A stretch of DNA of 64,000 nt from Echinometra lucunter (GCA_029962745.1 CM057157.1:22016916-22080915), one strand, 5' to 3'; shown: positions 21,965 to 33,383, numbered from the stretch's first letter. Numbers and translations: made by a program. The notes: generated by a model not told the origin, from the sequence alone.

Positions 21965-23254
21965 CAACGTTGTATTAATGGTGGAAGCCCGCAACTCTCT
22001 GGATGTTGGAAAAAAAATTGTTGAACCAACGTTGAAGAGACGTTGGAAACTAGTTTGTTGTCCTTCTGTAGGTCAATAACAGAGTTGTTTGACAATGGAC
22101 AATATAAAAACGTCAGAAATTAGTTGTTGGAGAGTTGTTGGGTAATTGACAATATCACAACGTTGGAAACTGGTTATTGGAGAGTTGTTGGACGAGAAAC
22201 GATGGCACGACGTTGAAAACTAGTTTGCTGGACAGTTGTTTGATGATTGACGATGGCAGTACGTTGGGAACTTGTTGTTCGAGAGCTGTTGGGCAATCGA
22301 CGATGACACAACGTTGGGAACTGTTTTGTTTGATTGTTTTTGGACAATTAACGACCGCACGAATTTGGAACCATTGATGACGGCACAATGTTTGGGACTG
22401 GTTTGTTGAATAATTGTTGGACAATGACGATGGCACGACGTTGAAAACTGGTTTGCTGGACAATTGACACAAATACATGGTGTTGAAAGCTAGTTGCTGG
22501 AGAGTTCTCGTAGAACAGACGATGGCACAACGTTGGGAAAAGGTTTGTTCGAGAGTTATTGGACAACTGACGATGGGAAAACATAGGTTTGTTCCAGAGT
22601 TATTGGACAACTAACGATGGTAAAACATTGGAAATTAGATTAGTGGACATTCGTTGGACATAACATAATGGCACAACATTGGAAACTAGTTTGTTGGAAA
22701 TTTATTGGAAAATTGACAATGGCACGCAGTTGGAAACTAGTTTGCTGGACAGTTGATGGACAGTTAGCGTGGAAACAGGCTTGTTGGACAATTATTGTAC
22801 AATTAACGATGCTTTGTTGGACAACTGACGATGGTAGGACATTGAAGAATACTTTAGTGAATAGTTATTGGACATAACACACGATGTCACAACGTTGGAA
22901 ACTAGTCTGTTGGACAATTTGCTAGACAACTGACCATGGCACGACGCTGGAAACTGTTTTGTTGGACATTTGTTGGACAATTGATGATAGAAAAAAGTTT
23001 GGGAACTGATTTGGTAAACAACTGTTGGAGTAAGACAATGGAAGATGGTACGACGTTGCAAAGTACTTTAGTGGCAATTCTTTAAATCAAGTTTATTGGA
23101 CATTCGGTGGATAAATAACATTGTCGCAATTTTATAAACTAGTGTTTTGGATAGTTGTTGGACAACTGATGATGGCACAACGATGGCAACGCGTTGGATT
23201 CAAACTTGTTGGAGAGTTGGTAGACATGCTGCGTTGGTACAGCGCTGGAATCTG
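21965..23254. repeat. Degenerate minisatellite, unit about 50-60 bp
   Basis: At least 20 diverged head-to-tail repeats built around GTTGGACAATTGACGATGG, followed by CACAACGTTGGAAACTAGTT. Open frames on both strands (Leu/Thr/Ser-rich) are by-products of the repeat. The array also occurs in copy B (53555-53917 and 55546-56622), where a hAT element splits it. Confidence 0.85.
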
Positions 23255-23953
23255 TAACTCCCCCTAATTCAAAATACCATAACTTTTGAGCGAAGAAGTT
23301 TTGACTAAAATAAAATTTGGCGTTCCTACAATTACTGACTAACTTCTATGTGAAATTCAAATTGATCCGTTTAGTCATGCATGAGTGAGCAGGCACTACA
23401 GGCAAAAATGTCACTTTCCAAAAGTCACAAGGTCATTTTGGGTATTCTGTCCAAGAAGATTTTTTTAGCAAATTCGGTTTCTGGTGCATATTAATAATGT
23501 GTTGTTGTTGTTGTTGATGATCATCCATCGCTTGACCCCCTGACACCTATCCCGACACTTTCTCATTAGTATGGTTGGGTGAGCACAATTTAGAAGAATT
23601 TCAACCCTCCTGAATTTAAAAATGCAAAATTCATTCAGCTTATTGAAAAAATAAGTCCAGATTTGTTTTTTAACTGTACGTAACATGTTGTGCAAACATA
23701 AGAGGTTGTCATCGTGTCATGGTGAGTGAGCACACTTTAAAAATCGCGCAAGAAATGCTAAAATGTATTGTTAATACAGCATAGAAAATGGCCCTTGTGA
23801 CTTTTAAAAGTGACACTTTTACCTTTAGTGTCTGCTTAGCATGACTGGACGGATCAATCTCATTTTCACACAGAAGTTATAAGTGTAGGAACACTCCTGC
23901 TAAGTTATTTCGCTGAAAACTTCTTCGTTAAAAAATTATACTAGGGAGAGTTA
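23255..23953. mobile_element. Foldback element inside the minisatellite
   Basis: The ends TAACTCCCCCTAATTCAAAA (left) and the complement of CTAGGGAGAGTTA (right) are inverted. The arms continue: TTTTGAGCGAAGAAG against CTTCTTCGTTAAAA, and GTGACTTTTAAAAGTGACA against TGTCACTTTCCAAAAGTCAC. Copy B has it at 56639-57333 with the left arm extended by AAACACAACAAAAAAG. Non-coding. Confidence 0.75.
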
Positions 23954-24128
23954 TTCGTTTGTTGTGTTTAGTTTGTGAAACTTGTTGGTTAAACAATTGT
24001 GTGTCTCCATTTTTACTGATAACGGTGGATCGGGTGACTATACAAAGTTGCGACAACGTCGGCCAGGGTCGGCACGTTCACATTCAAAGAGCGAATTTTG
24101 GCTAAACACTGTTCTTTACGACTCTTAC

Positions 24129-24389
24129 CCTCAAATAAATGGAAGCCTCCTGGCCGTGAGAAACCCTCTGGTAGAATGTACTTTTTTGGCCATGCATGCG
24201 GAGACCCTTCCTTCACCCCAATGCCATCGAAATCCCAGTCGGTCCACATCAAAGTTCCACGGTGAAAGACGATGTCAAACGGATGGATCCCAGTGTGCGA
24301 ATAATCTATCAGAAGTTTCCGGTCACCACCATAAATGTCTGAGGATTCGATCTTGTCCATTAAAGCATCGCACCAATAAAGCCGTGAAC
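24129..24389 (-). CDS. Second YWTD propeller, exon 4 of 4
   Basis: A 261 bp exon, phase 1 to 1, with acceptor TTCAATCCAG and donor GAGG/GTAAGA. It encodes GSRLYWCDALMDKIESSDIY and then, after a spacer, THPF-like TGIHPFDIVFHRGTLMWTDW. 'H-P-F-x-I/L-x-V-F-x-x-x-L-Y-W-T-D-W' is the strongest signature of the fifth to sixth blades of LDL-receptor class B propellers. Length and phases match the paralogous exon 30156-30410. Copy B: 57517-57777, 11 differences in 261 bases by eye. Confidence 0.88.
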
Positions 24390-25170
24390 CTGGATTGAAT
24401 TGAAGAAGATGACAAATTTTTAAAATGTTGTGCTGCAGAGAAATCTAAATGAAGATCGTAAAAATTCTGTCATAAAAATGAAATAAAATAAAATGAACCA
24501 CACACACATACCCTCACGTAACATGCATAAAGAAAAACAGGGAAATACTGGACACCAAAATACACAAATTCAACAAAAAGGAAGTTCAAAAATGATAGGC
24601 AAATTGATCATCACAGTGTGAACATCGTCATAATAGTATCAGTTCAGCAGATCATTCTCTTAACATATGCTTAACGTCTTGGCTAATGCGAATTTCCTTC
24701 CATCGAATAATCCTAATAATTCTAATTGCACGCCAGTCCACCCTATTATAATCCGACATTAACAAAAAGTTTCCCTGATTAGCCTCTGTCCCCCCCCCCC
24801 GAAATCTGTAGTCTGGGAGACACGCCCACACATTACTGAAATTTTTCTCAAACAAAACTTCAAGTTATCCTGTACTCTCATCTCTGAACCAAACTCGCTT
24901 GGAAATTTACAGAATGTCAATCTTACCCAGGTACGGCGCTACAGGGGGCAGGGGGCGCCCCCTATGATTTTTCAAGTGATAAAAGGAGTGGAGAGAAGAA
25001 AAAAGAAGAGAACGCGCGAAAAGAAGGAAGGGTCATACAGCTACATAATAGCGCTATTTGTTCATTTAGAACGTAAACAAGCTCTCCTGTGGGCCAAGAT
25101 TTAAAAGAAAAAAAACAGAAAAATACCCCCCCCTCCCTATCGAAATCCCTCGCGCCACCCCTGATCTTAC
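24390..25170. other. Intron with GCGCC-ended short element
   Basis: From about 24930 (GGTACGGCGCTACAGGGGGC) to about 25160 (CGCGCCACCCCTG) the sequence has hAT-like near-inverted ends and is shared with copy B (58350-58578). No gene. Ends too diverged to fix a target duplication. Confidence 0.4.
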
Positions 25171-25298
25171 CTTCTCTGTCTTGTGTGATACCGTTTGGCC
25201 AGCCGAGATCGCTATCGATGATAACCTGGCGATTCTGGCCGTTGAGGTCGCACAATTCTATTTTTGGAGAAGTCCCCCATTCGGTCCAATAAAGCATT
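25171..25298 (-). CDS. Second YWTD propeller, exon 3 of 4
   Basis: A 128 bp exon, phase 2 to 1, with acceptor ATGCTTTCAG and donor GAAG/GTAAGA. MLYWTEWGTSPKIELCDLNG, then QNRQVIIDSDLGWPNGITQD: a canonical blade ('L-Y-W-T-E-W ... I ... L-x-W-P-N-G-I-T'). Joins to its neighbours in phase (AG plus A gives Arg; G plus GT gives Gly). Copy B: 58587-58714. Confidence 0.92.
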
Positions 25299-25913
25299 CT
25301 GAAAGCATATAAAGGTTATTGATCATTTGTATTTGAATAGGTTGCATTGACGTGAAGATCATGTTCCAAGTAAAGAGGCTGTCATTTAATATTCGTCCAC
25401 TAGGCTTTGCCATAGCATAGGAGTTGAGTATGTTATCTGAAAAGTGATATCTACGGAAGTGGCTCACAAGACTCACACTCTGTTTACTCATACTAATATG
25501 CCATTTAACATATAGGCAATAATGATTGAAAGAAAATTGGATTGTTGTCTATAACATGCATGTGTGCCAAATTAGTTGGCAAATACCATAAACTATTTTG
25601 TGCTTGAACTATGGGCAATTTTATATTGTATTACAGCAATTTCATGTAATTTCAACGTCTTAGCTGTGCAACCTACGCTTCACGTTTTTTTTCTTTCTTT
25701 TAGTAGCTGAAGTACATGACGCCTGTAACAAAAAGTGATGGCTAAAAATTGCCAAATTCCAGAACTGCCTATCTGGCTGTTGAAGCGGGTAGTTCCTTAT
25801 AATCAAATAAATATTCTGATTCTTGACCCTCCCGTTTTCTTTATTTCATAATCTGAAGTTGAGTTTATTGTGAAGAAAACGCAATGTGATATGCAAGAAC
25901 ATAAAAGTAAAAC

Positions 25914-26073
25914 CTGTTTGCTGATGCGATGATGATTCCTCTTGGTTTATCTAGGTTAGTTAGTAGGTTGACCCTGCCCATGCCATTGGGGTAAATTGCT
26001 TCTATTGTTTGGAAGAGTGCATCAGTCCAGTATACGGTCCTGGTTTGATCATCAAAGTACAATCCATCTGGTG
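25914..26073 (-). CDS. Second YWTD propeller, exon 2 of 4
   Basis: A 160 bp exon, phase 1 to 2, with acceptor TTTATAACAG and donor AACAG/GTTTTA. PDGLYFDDQTRTVYWTDALF, then QTIEAIYPNGMGRVNLLTNL and DKPRGIIIASANR. Typical blade with 'Y-W-T-D' and 'P-R-G-I-I'. Copy B: 59332-59491. Confidence 0.92.
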
Positions 26074-26154
26074 CTGTTATAAAGGAGAATAAATGTGACA
26101 TAAGATAGTACGGTAATCAGTTACGTACTTGCTTTAACCACAGAATGATCAAAG

Positions 26155-26350
26155 TATTTGTGTGTGTGCGTGTGTGTGTGTTTAACCGCTTATGATAAAC
26201 AAAATCCAATTTGATTGAATTTTTCAGTGTTAAACAGTTTTCTATTTGACGTTCAATGTTCATAGAAGAAAAAAATCCATTCCTGAAATTCATGTAACAA
26301 AAAAGAGAGAGCTAATAAGGTGAGTGTGTGTGGATGTGTGTGTGTGTGAA
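26155..26350 (+). repeat. (TG)n stretches in intron
   Basis: Two short TG/GTGT runs (26160-26182 and 26320-26347), shared with copy B. Confidence 0.8.
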
Positions 26351-26863
26351 GGGGTGTATAAAAAAGGGGCAAAAAGGCATGATGTGCACTGCAACGATAT
26401 TTTGACTAGTAATATCTTTGACAGTACTGGACTATCCATAAAAAAATTGCAATTGTATTTCTTGAACTTTGTGCGGATTGTACAGGGTTATATAAAAACA
26501 AAATTTTTTGGTTTTCTTAAGCGCTAACATGTATCTTTTGCAATTCACGACAAACCTTTCCAGTCATTCTAATTCATAATCTCTTGTAATTATTACGGAC
26601 ATATGTTTTAACTTCACTTGTTTATAATCTATTAATGTTTGTCAAAACGTAAGGTTATAGGATTTGGCTTGCAATTAGATTTTGGGTTAGGTTCAGAGGG
26701 TATAATGGATGGGTTTATTTTAGGTATATCGTTATGTCCCATGTGAGCAAGCGATTCGGGGTTTTGTAGAATGTTGAAAGAGGAACAACTTTCGCCAGAA
26801 CCTGTTTCATAAAACTTATGAACCAAAGAATGCGAACACATGACGGAATGGATACCAACTTAC

Positions 26864-27088
26864 TTCCTAGTCCCGACGCAACTATCCGCTGATTCGTCCC
26901 ATCGATTTGCGCCGAGTTTATTGTACCCTCGAAAGCATCTGTCCAGTACACGGTACTGTACACGGGGTCGTAGTCAACAGCCACGGGGACTTCCAGACCC
27001 GTCAAGGGTAACTGGGTGAAACTGAGATTTGTCGTCGTGGCCATGAATATCGCTTTCAAGTTAAGATCAGTAATGAAGACAAGGGAAT
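26864..27088 (-). CDS. Second YWTD propeller, exon 1 of 4
   Basis: A 225 bp exon, phase 1 to 1, with acceptor TTATTATACAG and donor GGAA/GTAAGT. SLVFITDLNLKAIFMATTTN, then VAVDYDPVYSTVYWTDAFEG and INSAQIDGTNQRIVASGLG. The V-A-V-D-Y-D-P ... V-Y-W-T-D pattern is the LDL-receptor class B repeat. It follows the LDL-A exon directly, an order seen in LRP-type proteins. Copy B: 60278-60502, about six differences in 225 bases by eye. Confidence 0.92.
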
Positions 27089-27540
27089 CTGTATAATAAT
27101 TGAAGATATAGACAGACTGATATGTTTAATTTTCTTTTTCCCCCAGTGCGGTTAATGACACATTGTTACTAAAGCTGTTATTTACTATGCCACTGACACT
27201 ACTGGTGTGCTACAAATACTATTACTTCAATATGTAGTGTCGGGAGCATGATAGTAGATGGTTGTTGTAGTTACAGGCCTTTGAATTTTTTAAAGATATG
27301 ACTATCAAAATTAGTAACAATTATATTGATGCAGGTAAAATCATCAGGATTACATTACGTATATTTTTCAAAGGAAGAAGGGCCCTGAGAAGAGCTCTAA
27401 AAAGAGCAAACTAGCCTTTTTCAGGGCTCTTATTCCTCTGAACTGTACATTCAAAGAAGTTTTTCAACCATGAAAAGTTTCGTTGATACTCCGCTTACTA
27501 ACGTCTTTTCTTTTTTTAAATCAGTCAATTTTATGCGGAC

Positions 27541-27693
27541 CTGGTTCGTCAGAAAGGCAATCAGCTTCGTCTAGCCCGTGTTCACAGTCTACGAGTCCAT
27601 CACATCTCCATGATACTGGTATGCAGACTGTATCATTACATGTGAACTCGTTCTCTAGGCAGTCTTCCCCTGGTTGCCTTACGTAAGCCTCAC
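27541..27693 (-). CDS. LDL-receptor class A module
   Basis: A 153 bp exon, phase 1 to 1, with acceptor TTACTTTCAG and donor CCAG/GTCCGC. One complete LDL-A module: [20 protein letters not shown], then [15 protein letters not shown]. All six cysteines and the acidic calcium-cage residues (W-R-C-D-G-x-x-D-C ... D-E-x-D-C) are present, so ligand binding of the LDL-receptor kind is plausible. The phase-1 symmetric exon is the standard shuffled form. It sits between the two propellers. Copy B: 60957-61109, apparently identical in the coding part. Confidence 0.95.
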
Positions 27694-27972
27694 CTGAAAG
27701 TAAGGTAGGGAATTAAACACATACAATTAGTTTTACGGTTCCATGCAGTTATAGTGAAGTGCTATTCAGCGCTCTTACATTGAGTGTTCATGTATCACAG
27801 CGCTTCACTAATATGCAATAACCATTAACATATGGAAGCTGAGTATAAATGAATAAAACAGAAGTACATAGTAATCTAACTGCTGAAGAAAAGGGTATTC
27901 TGGGGACTGTTAGAAAACTGAGAGGGATGGCGATGTCCGGATATTCCGGGGAGCTCAGTCCTCATCCAGTTG

Positions 27973-28088
27973 CAGTGGCGTAGACAGGTTCTTACACCTG
28001 GGGGGGGGGGGGATGATTTGCCGTTCACGAGAAATCGAGGATCAATTTTGTATACAGATACACACACACCCGCACACACTCACACACT

Positions 28089-28119
<31 letters not shown>

Positions 28120-29718
28120 ACAATCACACCCACACCCGAATGCACAGACATAAATAGACAGGGTGGCGGAGCGTCTTTTAAAGTGGGGGGGGGGCACTTG
28201 CGAAAAAGGGCACTTTGGGGGGAAAAAGGGGGCCCTTCCAAAATCTGAACACGAGAAAGAAAATATACCCTTACATTCTATTTAACACACTTTTAAAGTG
28301 CATTTTGACATACTTTTACATGATAATAACTACTTTGCACTATTATTGTAAACTGCTCTGTCTTACTCAATTGTGAGCGAGCGAAGCGAGCGAGAAAATA
28401 TGCTCAATATTTTTGCTAAAGGGCATGGTATTTGCAGTATATTTCGAGTGGCCTATAATGATAAAGGCTCCCGGAAATTCATTTTATACGTGTTCCATTA
28501 TCATTGCAAATTTCTTCAATTTACTCTGTATATAGTTTTCCTTATAGTGACCAAGCTATAATGTTTAAATGCATTAGTAAGGTCTCATAGCTACCGATCT
28601 TTTTTTATCAGAGAAAATATTCAAATTGAATGGGGTTTTGAGCACAATACCATCAGGAATTTAGGAAAACATATAAGACTTTATGCTTACAACACACTTG
28701 AACTGCCTTGAGTGAGATATCATAAGTGCGAGCGAGCGTAGCGAGTGAGCTTTAGAAAGAAAAAGTAGAAAAATACCTCCCAATAAAGGGGCACCGTTCC
28801 TTCTAATTACAGTTGTGGGAAGCACTTGCCCCAATGGAAAAGGGACACTATCAGAAAACAAAAAGGGCGCCAATTGCCCTTATCTTACCTGAACTGATGC
28901 AGAAATTGGACATACTAAAAAGGAAAAGGGCACTTATCAGAAGTAAATGAGGGCATTATCAGATTTCAAATGGGGCACTTAATATCAGGGGTGAAAAGGG
29001 GCAATCTGCAGAAGAGAAATTGCACTGTGAAAAATGAAAAAGAGGAAGTGAAAGGGGATAATGATCACATTTTAAAAGGGACATTCATTTGAAGTGTAAG
29101 AGGCGCACTTCTCAGAAGAGAACAGAGCGCTATTAAAAGGGAAAGGCATAAAAGAGCGCATTTCTGTAGATTTTAAGAAGGGTAAATTATCTGAAACGAA
29201 AAGGGGCATTTATTAGAAAGTGAAAGGGCACTTGATCAACAAAGAAAATGGGCCCTTCTAAGATAAAAGAAGGGGCACTGAACAGGTTTGAAAGGCGGCA
29301 TTTTTGTGCGGTAAAAAGGGGCACATTTTGGGTGCTTCGAAAAGTGGGGGGGGGGGGGGGGGGGACACTGTGCCCCCTGCCCCGGGAGAGCCGCCTCTGT
29401 AAATTGAAGATCTACGCACCGTGACAAACGTATATAGAATATGGACTGACACACACATTATTGCATATTAACATCACGCTATTTTTCTTTTTTTTTTAAA
29501 TTTTGTTATTACACCACTTCAGAAAAATTGAGACGGCGCCGAAATTACCCCAAAGTAATATAAATTACCCAAAACGGTGCCGAAATTACCCAAAAGTAAT
29601 ATAAATAACTACATAAATCAGAATAATGATCGATATAGTTATGATAGCAATCGCCATTTCAGTCACATTAACGATGATGATAATGATTATGATAACTATT
29701 ATTGTTATTATAATAATG

Positions 29719-29749
<31 letters not shown>

Positions 29750-29972
29750 ATGATGATAATAATAATAATAATAATAATACTATTTAGTGATGTATTATAA
29801 TTATTATTATTATTATGCTTATTGTTGTTGTTATTGTTATTGTTATAATGATAATGTAAGCGAACATCCTTCCCTAAAACCTGGGGGGGGGATGATTGTA
29901 CATGTCATCCCCCCCACCTTGTGAGGTGGGGGGGATGCATACCCCTCATCCCCCCCGCTGTCTACGCCCCTG
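27973..29972. mobile_element. Non-autonomous hAT-like element, copy A only
   Basis: Ends CAGTGGCGTAGACAG (left) and the complement of CTGTCTACGCCCCTG (right) are inverted, and the 8 bp TCCAGTTG is duplicated exactly on each side (27965-27972, 29973-29980). Copy B has the single empty site at about 61373-61380. The length is exactly 2.0 kb, with no transposase. Inside are a (CA)n tract, a second hAT-like element (28159-29399), an AAT-rich run (29700-29790) and long G/C runs. Confidence 0.92.
28159..29399. mobile_element. hAT-like element nested inside the 27973 element
   Basis: Inverted ends CAGGGTGGCGGAGCG and the complement of GAGCCGCCTCTG, flanked by TAAATAGA and TAAATTGA (8 bp duplication with one change). 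The interior is full of 'AAAAGGGGCACTT'-like repeats and GAGCGAGCGAAGCGAGC. The same family forms the larger element at 33740-36326. Confidence 0.75.
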
Positions 29973-30003
29973 TCCAGTTGTAGTAAATGCAAATGTTGTC
30001 GCA

Positions 30004-30078
30004 GTTTGCGAGGGTGTGTGTGTGTTTGTGTGTGTGGGTGTGTGGGTGTGTGTGTGCATGTGGGTGTGTGTTTGAGTT
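30004..30078 (+). repeat. (GT)n microsatellite
   Basis: Interrupted TGTG/GGGTGTG run beside the propeller exon. Shorter in copy B (61410-61475). Confidence 0.9.
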
Positions 30079-30155
30079 ATCGGTAATATGCAGCATCGGT
30101 AGTATGCAGCAAAACAGTTTGGACTAGCCCATCGAGATACAAAGATTGACTTTAC

Positions 30156-30410
30156 CGTGGTAGACATATATTCCGCGTGCTTTCTGAAACTGTTGAAAGC
30201 TCGCAATGCCAGTCGAGGGACCTCCTCTCTTCGCCATAAATCCGATGCCGTTGTAAGAGCCGTCGTCCGACCAGAAGGCAGTACCTCGATACCATTCTAC
30301 ATCTACTGGACTGGTGCTCTGGTAGTGAAGAAGAATCTCCTGGTCTTCACCCAGTGGGCCACAAGACTCCAGGGTTTCTTTTATGTCATCCAACATAAAG
30401 AGGCGGGACC
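30156..30410 (-). CDS. First YWTD propeller, exon 4 of 4 (diverged)
   Basis: A 255 bp exon, phase 1 to 1, with acceptor GTGCTTACAG and donor CACG/GTAAAG. GSRLFMLDDIKETLESCGPL, then SPVDVEWYRGTAFWSDDGSY and NGIGFMAKRGG. Aligned to exon 24129-24389 it keeps 'G-S-R-L-x-x-x-D', 'P-x-D-I/V', 'R-G-T-x-x-W-x-D' and 'N/D-G-I-G', but YWTD has become FWSD and HPF has become SPV. It is therefore the same blade in a more diverged propeller. Copy B: 61558-61812. Confidence 0.82.
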
Positions 30411-30654
30411 CTGTAAGCACACACAGAGGCCACTGATAATCATTTCTTATTAACGCAGACGGTGAAAGGAAAAAATAAAAGGATGAGCGGAAAGTACAGG
30501 TAAGAAGACAAAAATTACTCATGATGATGGTTTCATGAATATTATCAGCCATCCATGTCAGATCCTGGTCATAATTATAAATCTGAACTTCTTGTCCACG
30601 TCTGGGTCATTGAACCGTGAATTTTCCGCGGGTGATACTAGATGCGGGAAAGAC

Positions 30655-31010
30655 GGCTGCTACCTTCCGTTCCCAAAGGACCTAGTCCCATGCGTGCGTT
30701 AAGTTAAACCTTAAGACCTCCCTTTTTGTTAAGGGTGCCCCCCTCCCCCAAACGGAAATACAATAGCCCATACGTCCAGTACTCGACAATAATTGCCAAG
30801 ACGACGAAGCTTTAAACAATGCAAACTACAAGAAACGAAGAGAAGCTAGCTTCCCAAAGGACCCAGTCCCATGCGTGCTTTAAGATAAACCTTAGGACTT
30901 CCCTTTTTGTTAAGGGTGCCCCCCGAACGGGAATACAATAGCCCATACGTCCAGTACTCGATTTACAATTATTGCCAAGAAGACGAAGCTTGAAACAATA
31001 CAAAATACAA
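30655..31010. repeat. Two-unit tandem repeat, about 190 bp each
   Basis: Two head-to-tail copies beginning CTTCCCAAAGGACC and ending GACGAAGCTT(T/G)AAACAAT are found at about 30660-30845 and 30850-31005. The same doublet, with deletions, is in copy B (about 62068-62390). Confidence 0.75.
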
Positions 31011-31432
31011 GAGAACATAATGACTGTAAAAGGAGAACAAAAAAACCCCCCAAAAAACATAGGGGAAGTAAAATGATTTCGGATAGTGACGATTCAAATG
31101 AGCTTGATTAACAATCAGATCTGATTGAAACACGTCTTTAAAGTCCAGTTAGACACACCTACATCCAACCACCTAATATGCATACATATACTTCTTAACT
31201 TGCATCATCTCACTAAGTTGGATTGAATAAAATGATACATAAGAACAGAAGCGACAGCAAATTCGTGTTTTACATACCGTCATGACCGTGGTTGCATAGA
31301 GACAAGTTCTTCTTTTTTTTTTTTAGCGAGAGAGAGAGAGAGAGAGGTTATCCAGAATTCGGATATAATTATAATACACCTTCGGAACACTATAAGCTAC
31401 TTATCACTGTGTATTTTCACAATGTTGCTTAC

Positions 31433-31557
31433 CGTGTCGATCAAATGTCATACTTATTGGAGATAACAAGGATGGTTTCGAAATTCTGTCTGAAGCCACG
31501 TCACCTACATACCGATATAAATTCGGAACGGCACCACTCTCGAAGGCATACAGGTCT
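31433..31557 (-). CDS. First YWTD propeller, exon 3 of 4
   Basis: A 125 bp exon, phase 2 to 1, with acceptor TCATCTTTCAG and donor CACG/GTAAGC. DLYAFESGAVPNLYRYVGDV, then SDRISKPSLLSPISMTFDRH. Diverged blade ('L-Y-x-F-E' in place of L-Y-W-T-D; 'S-P-I-S-M-T-F-D' for 'x-P-x-x-I-A-F-D'). Same position, length and phases as exon 25171-25298. Copy B: 62794-62918. Confidence 0.75.
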
Positions 31558-32104
31558 CTGAAAGATGAAATCAATTGAACTTCAAAAGCGTAGCACGGGT
31601 CACTGAATACAGCTGATCTTTTGTTATTCATCGTTAAGATAACTGAAAAGCATGAAAAAGTTTTAATTTGGAACTGTCCGGATATGTCTTCAAGACCAGT
31701 ACGTAATCATCATAATATGATATCAATAGTAATAATTATAAATGATAATTATAATAATATTAATGATTATACAAAAAAGCAGAAGAAAAAGAAGAAAAAG
31801 AAGAATAGTGGAAGTTCCTTTGGATGCAGCGCTCTTTGAGATAAAAATATTTACAAGGCAGCGACACTGTCAGTTCAGCGAGTGCATTAGCTTTAAGATA
31901 TTTCAAAATCCGTTAATACCCTGCTTCTTAAATAATTGCTATTTCTCTTTAAAACTTTGGCATGATAAAGAGGACACTTACAAATATACAAAAGACTAAC
32001 ATTCAACAAAACTTGAGACAGGACGGATCGTGGTACATCCATCGATATGTAGCGGTAAGTCATATAAAAGAAAAATGTGGAAACAAGGAAACTTTGAATA
32101 TTAC

Positions 32105-32258
32105 GTGTTCGGATGTACGCATATGGTTGTCAGATCATTGTCGTGTGCAGGAAAAAGAGACGGTCTTGAGTCGTTAATTTGTTGGAATTCTAAATGGCTT
32201 CCATTTGCGATGTAGGCCAGAAGCTGAGACTGGCTACTAAAAGTTAGATCGCTGAAAT
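32105..32258 (-). CDS. First YWTD propeller, exon 2 of 4
   Basis: A 154 bp exon, phase 1 to 2, with acceptor TTTTGTAG and donor ACAC/GTAATA. FSDLTFSSQSQLLAYIANGS, then HLEFQQINDSRPSLFPAHDN and DLTTICVHPNT. The beginning of a blade, with LLAYIANGSHLEFQ recalling 'L-L-Y-A-N-G-x-x-I' at the start of LRP propellers. The exon phases match the paralogous exon 25914-26073. No copy-B counterpart inside the window. Confidence 0.7.
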
Positions 32259-33146
32259 CTACAAAAGAAATTCCCCAAAGAAGACATGGTAGATGGAACA
32301 CTAAGAAAAATACTGTAATTTTCACATCCCCAGGGTGACAAGTACAAAACATTACGTAAAAAACGGCATGTTGCTATCAGGCTTGTTAGCAATACTTTTT
32401 AATTTGGCCACGAAGTAAAAAAACAAAACAAAGAACGATTACTCTAATGTGCAGTGATATGTGAAGATCCTGCCCATGCATTAAACATTAAAAATTCTCA
32501 TCATATGTTTTAATGGCACTAATTTTTCATCGGAGACTAACGGCACGCAAATGAAAATATTCAGCATGTCAAGAAACCGACTCTGATATTGTTACTCAGC
32601 ATTGTGGAACAAGCTGAAACAGTGCTGGAAATGGAACTTGGCTAGTATCGCAAGTGAAGAAATAACATCAATGGGGTCAGATCGCAGATACGTTGATAGC
32701 TTCTAGAGTATGAGAACATGCACTTTTTTTTAGAAAAAAAAAACTCATGGGTATTTCATATTTGTCATCAGAAACATATTACGTATGGTTCAGTAAATAA
32801 CTGCCCGTTCCTTGAGTCGAATCAGTGGGGTTAAAGTGGTGAAGGCTCTCATACGAGAGGTTTTTCTGTTGATCCCCCTGAATGCCCACATCCTTAAAAA
32901 AAAGATGTTTAAACCACATTAAGTCTCTCGACCCATGCAGGCGTAAATGGGACCTGGCGTTGCTGGGGTAAAAATAATTGCAGGACCCTCAGGAAGAACA
33001 GCAGTAATACTGATGACTCTCCCCAGAACAAGTTTATTATTGTTAGTATTAGTATTGTTGTTATTATTATGATTATCAGTAAGATCTATATCAAACTGGG
33101 CAATATTTATCATTATTTTCTGAAATAAAAACCATAGATTCCTTAC

Positions 33147-33383
33147 CCCAAAGAGCGCTCTCAAATGTGCCATAGTCAGAACCATTTCGGAAAGCCCAGT
33201 TAAGTGTGTCGTTGCCAGCATCGATCCAAAAGATCATGTCTTGCTCTGGGCTATATGACACGGCTATGGGACGGTGCAGGTTGGCGATTGGTACAGGGCT
33301 GAAATCTAAGGAATCCGCACTGCTCTGAAAGATAGCTCCGGCTTCCTCGTCACAAACGAAAACCAACGGCGCATACTTGGATC
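33147..33383 (-). CDS. First YWTD propeller, exon 1 of 4
   Basis: A 237 bp exon, phase 1 to 1, with acceptor CCCAACAG and donor TGGG/GTAAGG. SKYAPLVFVCDEEAGAIFQS, then IAVSYSPEQDMIFWIDAGND and TLNWAFRNGSDYGTFESALW. 'I-A-V-S-Y-S-P ... I-F-W-I-D' is a diverged LDL-receptor class B repeat matching V-A-V-D-Y-D-P ... V-Y-W-T-D in exon 26864-27088. It is the most upstream receptor exon of copy A in the window. Its phase-1 start can accept the phase-1 end of copy B's last EGF exon. Confidence 0.8.

Noticed and set aside
22155..22610. 151-codon minus-strand open frame in copy A (and similar in copy B)
   Set aside because: It lies wholly in the degenerate minisatellite; repeated units create open frames in several phases.
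30157..30453. 98-codon plus-strand frame, repeated at 61559-61855
   Set aside because: Antisense to a propeller exon with proper splice sites; conserved only because the exon is duplicated.
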